Shown piece after piece: positions 6,382-8,805 of a DNA stretch of 8,805 bases. A model generated the notes under the pieces. That model saw nothing but the letters and a program-made list of their open reading frames with translations. It made no database searches and was not told the origin of the DNA. The DNA is from Anaerolineales bacterium (GTDB taxonomy: Bacteria; Chloroflexota; Anaerolineae; Anaerolineales; Villigracilaceae): the NCBI GenBank assembly GCA_025938055.1, contig JAICQC010000184.1:1-8805 (forward strand), given 5' to 3'. Position 1 is the first letter of the stretch. Each line of letters opens with the position of its first letter. The translations under genes were made by a program, and so were the position numbers.

Positions 6382-7011
6382 TCAGCCCTCAGATTTCGCC
6401 ATTTTGGTCTTGAGCCATTTCAAGCGGAATGTCTCTTCACGTTCCCGCTCTTCCAGCGAGCTGACAATGAACGCAATCATATCCTGATATTGCGGTATAA
6501 AAATGTGCTGCAGCGCGTTTACACGGCGCTGTGTTTTGCGTAATTCGTTCGCGAGCCGCCAGACCGTGGCGGTGAGCATGGCTAGCTGCGGGATGCGCAG
6601 CAAAACGTCGCGGAACGCGGTGCTGGCTTCATCCAGAACCGCGGCAGTGTCGCCTGGACTATACAGCAACTTTGGCGGCTCGCCGCTGGCAGTGATCTGA
6701 GGGATTGCCACACCCATGATGCCGCGCAACTTAAGGTGAACGTCAACGGTTTTATTTACGGCAAGCGCTGCCCATTCCACATGATCACTGCCCATGACCA
6801 GGCGTGCCTTTTCCATGGCATCGTAGGCGTTCTTAAGCAGTGCCCATACCTCCTTTTGGACCGCGTCGGCTTCCTTCGCGACGCGGACCAGCTCCCCCGT
6901 TAATGCCTCGCGCTTGCGGTCCAGGATCTCGTACCCTTCCTTCGCAAAGCGAAGTTCCTTCTTGAGGCGGATCAGGTTTGTACGGGTAGGAGCAACATTA
7001 ATTTGCGGCAT
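6382..7011 (-). CDS. atpD: V/A-type ATPase subunit D (central stalk)
   Basis: Subunit D is the long coiled-coil shaft that turns inside the A3B3 head and couples catalysis to the membrane rotor. The protein (209 residues) starts [20 protein letters not shown], matching the family start with NPTR and LKKRL-like segments. It shows two long helices (about 10-70 and about 135-195) with a middle segment around GVAIPQI, and the family-typical late helix [21 protein letters not shown]. The ATG at 7011 is preferred over one at 7041: it matches family N-termini and has AAGGG 5 bases upstream. It overlaps the end of subunit B by 14 bases, so the two are probably translationally coupled. It is the last gene of the operon. 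Symbols vary (atpD, ntpD). Confidence 0.93.
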   Translation of the reverse strand: MPQINVAPTRTNLIRLKKELRFAKEGYEILDRKREALTGELVRVAKEADAVQKEVWALLKNAYDAMEKARLVMGSDHVEWAALAVNKTVDVHLKLRGIMGVAIPQITASGEPPKLLYSPGDTAAVLDEASTAFRDVLLRIPQLAMLTATVWRLANELRKTQRRVNALQHIFIPQYQDMIAFIVSSLEEREREETFRLKWLKTKMAKSEG

Positions 7012-8428
7012 CTTCGCCCTTGTAATATTTTTCGATCTCATCCAGGGTTACGCGAGTGAGTTCCGTCTTCGGCAGCATGGAAAGTAGTTTCCAGCCGATT
7101 TCCAACGTCCTTTCGATTGACCGGTTCTCTGTGAACCCCTGATTGACAAACTCCTGCTCGAACGCGCGACCGAACTTGAGATACTTCTGATCCGTATCGC
7201 TTAATTCCTCTTCACCAATCACGGAAGCCAGCGCACGCACATCCTGTGTTCTAGCATACGCTGCGTAAAGCTGCGCACCCCAACGGGGATGATCGTCACG
7301 TGTGCGTCCTTTGCCAATGCCATCCTTCATCAGACGGGAAAGACTGGGAAGAACGGTAACTGGCGGATACACACCCGCAAAGGAGAGTTCGCGCCCAAGC
7401 ACAATCTGTCCTTCGGTGATGTAACCGGTCAGGTCAGGCATCGGGTGCGTGATATCGTCGTTGGGCATCGTCAGGATGGGAATCTGTGTAATCGAGCCCT
7501 TGCTTGTCCGGACACGACCCGTGCGTTCGTACATGGAGGCAAGATCACTATATAAATACCCGGGATACCCTTTACGGCTCGGAACCTCACCGCGGATATT
7601 TGAGATCTGCCGCAGGGCTTCGCCGTAATTGGTCATGTCGGTGAGCACGACCAGCACGTGCATCTCGCGCTCGTAGGCGAGATACTCAGCCAGGGTCAAT
7701 GCAGCCCGCGGGGTCACGATACGCTCGACCGGAGGATCGTCCGCCAGGTTCAGGAACATTGCCACCCGGGTCAACGCTCCACTTTCCGTGAAGGAACGCC
7801 GGAAGTAATCGGCAACATCATTTTTCACACCCATTGCTGCAAACACAATGGAGAACTGCTCAGCTTCGGCATCGGATCCCTCTCCCGCCACTCTCCCGAG
7901 GGTAGCTTGACGCACGATTTGCGCTGCGAGCTGGTCATGTGGCATGCCGGCGCCAGAGAAGATGGGAAGTTTCTGCCCGCGCAGGAGGGTATTCAACCCA
8001 TCAATGGTCGAAATCCCAGTCTGGATGTAATCGCGCGGGTAGATGCGCGCCGTCGGGTTGATAGGTTGGCCGTTCACATCTGCATAACGATCTGTGAGGG
8101 GCTGTGGGCCGCCGTCAATCGGATTGCCCAGACCATCGAAGACGCGCCCCAGCATTTCCTCGGCAACCGGCATTTGCAGAGTTTCACCGAGAAAACGGAT
8201 ACGGGTGCCATCAATGGACAAGCCAGTCGAACCCGCGAACACCTGTATGACCGCTGTTCCCTCTCCGACTTCAAGGACACGTCCACGTCGAAGCTGGCCT
8301 CTCGAATCGCGGATCTCCACGACCTCATCGTAACTAACGTTGGTCGCACCTTCCACGATCAGGATTGGACCTTCCACGCGTCCAACACCCACGACCTCCT
8401 GTCCGCCAAGTACGGTTAGTTCACTCAT
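6998..8428 (-). CDS. atpB: V/A-type ATPase subunit B (non-catalytic head subunit)
   Basis: B alternates with A in the hexameric head of the rotary ATPase. It helps form the nucleotide sites but does not itself hydrolyse ATP. The 476 residues show the N-terminal beta barrel (about 10-80), the linker with [18 protein letters not shown] (91-108), and [20 protein letters not shown] (130-149). The degenerate P-loop SGAGMPHD (158-165) lacks the GKT of catalytic subunits, as expected for [21 protein letters not shown] (249-268) and [19 protein letters not shown] (284-302) are also family signatures. GGAG lies 5 bases before the ATG, and the ATG overlaps the TGA of subunit A as ATGA. Length and motifs look complete and normal. 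Symbols vary (atpB, ntpB). Confidence 0.97.
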   Translation of the reverse strand: MSELTVLGGQEVVGVGRVEGPILIVEGATNVSYDEVVEIRDSRGQLRRGRVLEVGEGTAVIQVFAGSTGLSIDGTRIRFLGETLQMPVAEEMLGRVFDGLGNPIDGGPQPLTDRYADVNGQPINPTARIYPRDYIQTGISTIDGLNTLLRGQKLPIFSGAGMPHDQLAAQIVRQATLGRVAGEGSDAEAEQFSIVFAAMGVKNDVADYFRRSFTESGALTRVAMFLNLADDPPVERIVTPRAALTLAEYLAYEREMHVLVVLTDMTNYGEALRQISNIRGEVPSRKGYPGYLYSDLASMYERTGRVRTSKGSITQIPILTMPNDDITHPMPDLTGYITEGQIVLGRELSFAGVYPPVTVLPSLSRLMKDGIGKGRTRDDHPRWGAQLYAAYARTQDVRALASVIGEEELSDTDQKYLKFGRAFEQEFVNQGFTENRSIERTLEIGWKLLSMLPKTELTRVTLDEIEKYYKGEDAAN

Positions 8429-8805
8429 CTATACTCCGCATCTAATTGACTCATTTGTTCGTCAATTGCTTTTTCAATATCATCGAATTTATTCAATTCA
8501 TCATTGGGAACATTCGATTTCATACGGATCAACGTGTCCACCACCGGCAAATCATGGATCAGGGAAATTGGCGCGCCTCGTTTAATGATGCTCATGCCTC
8601 GCTCATGGAAGTAAAGAACGAGTTCCAGCATCCGAATCTGCTTCTCGATCGGTGAATAGGCATCCACAGGATCGGTGGCGTTCTGCTGCAGAATGCCTTC
8701 GCGTATCAGACGGGATGTCTCAAGAACCATGCGTTCGGCATACGGTAGAGCATCTGGACCCACAAGTTTGACGATTTGCGACAAGCGGTTTTCTTCACTC
8801 AACAA
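8425..8805 (-). CDS. atpA: V/A-type ATPase subunit A, C-terminal part (5' end outside window)
   Basis: A is the catalytic subunit of the rotary head. Only the last 127 codons are in the window; the frame is open at the right edge and the first visible codon (TTG) is internal. The segment is the C-terminal helical domain, with [32 protein letters not shown] and an [14 protein letters not shown] helix as in other A subunits. The nucleotide site lies upstream. The TGA overlaps the start of subunit B, giving the order A-B-D. Confidence 0.95.
   Translation of the reverse strand: MLSEENRLSQIVKLVGPDALPYAERMVLETSRLIREGILQQNATDPVDAYSPIEKQIRMLELVLYFHERGMSIIKRGAPISLIHDLPVVDTLIRMKSNVPNDELNKFDDIEKAIDEQMSQLDAEYR

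Noticed and set aside
6998..7041. Longer start for subunit D at 7041
   Set aside because: The ATG at 7011 matches family N-termini and has a properly spaced AAGGG; the longer form would add ten atypical residues and a 44-base overlap with subunit B.
7940..7980. Loss of the GKT P-loop in subunit B considered as an inactivating change
   Set aside because: B subunits of V/A-type ATPases normally have this degenerate loop, so it is the expected state.
7658..8419. Long plus-strand open frame (253 codons) antisense to V-type ATPase subunit B
   Set aside because: It lies entirely opposite a highly conserved gene, and its His/Arg-rich translation is typical of an antisense shadow.

Overview
The window most likely comes from a chromosome of an anaerobic Chloroflexota bacterium, probably of the Anaerolineae type. 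This is inferred from the gene content: a V/A-type rather than F-type ATPase, a Rex redox repressor, an MreB homologue, an SH3b lipoprotein with proline/threonine-rich linkers, and a GT39-like membrane glycosyltransferase, at roughly 50-55% GC. The organism call is inference, because there is no rRNA or other marker gene to confirm it. No mobile element, CRISPR array, tRNA or rRNA is visible, and the coding density is ordinary.

Left part, plus strand (1-3639). The window opens inside a polytopic membrane protein that looks like the C-terminal part of a GT39/ArnT-type glycosyltransferase. Next comes a two-gene unit: a lipoprotein with two SH3b domains and a C-terminal beta-rich domain, overlapping by ATGA a five-pass membrane protein of no recognised family. 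The redox-sensing repressor Rex follows behind its own intergenic region, which holds a degenerate Rex-like palindrome. A strong hairpin with A and T tails (3656-3684) separates rex from the convergent gene.

Middle part (3691-6347). An MreB-family gene runs on the minus strand. It is divergent from a plus-strand ATP-grasp gene related to D-alanine-D-alanine ligase. The gap between them, about 460 bases, holds a perfect 9-bp hairpin and a good sigma70-type promoter for the ligase gene. The two genes suggest a cell-shape/cell-wall locus. However, the MreB homologue has lost acidic residues normally found in the active site, and the ligase-like protein lacks the usual N-terminal Ddl signatures, so neither should be assumed to have the textbook activity.

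Right part, minus strand (6382-8805). The end of a V/A-type ATPase operon is present in the order A (partial), B, D. The genes overlap tightly (ATGA between A and B, 14 bases between B and D) and end at a 12-bp hairpin terminator shared with the convergent ligase gene. Together A and B form the alternating headpiece and D is the central rotor shaft.

No clearly new system is evident. The observations most worth following up are the active-site-altered MreB, the SH3b lipoprotein/membrane protein pair with a possible leaderless start, and the atypical Ddl-like enzyme.
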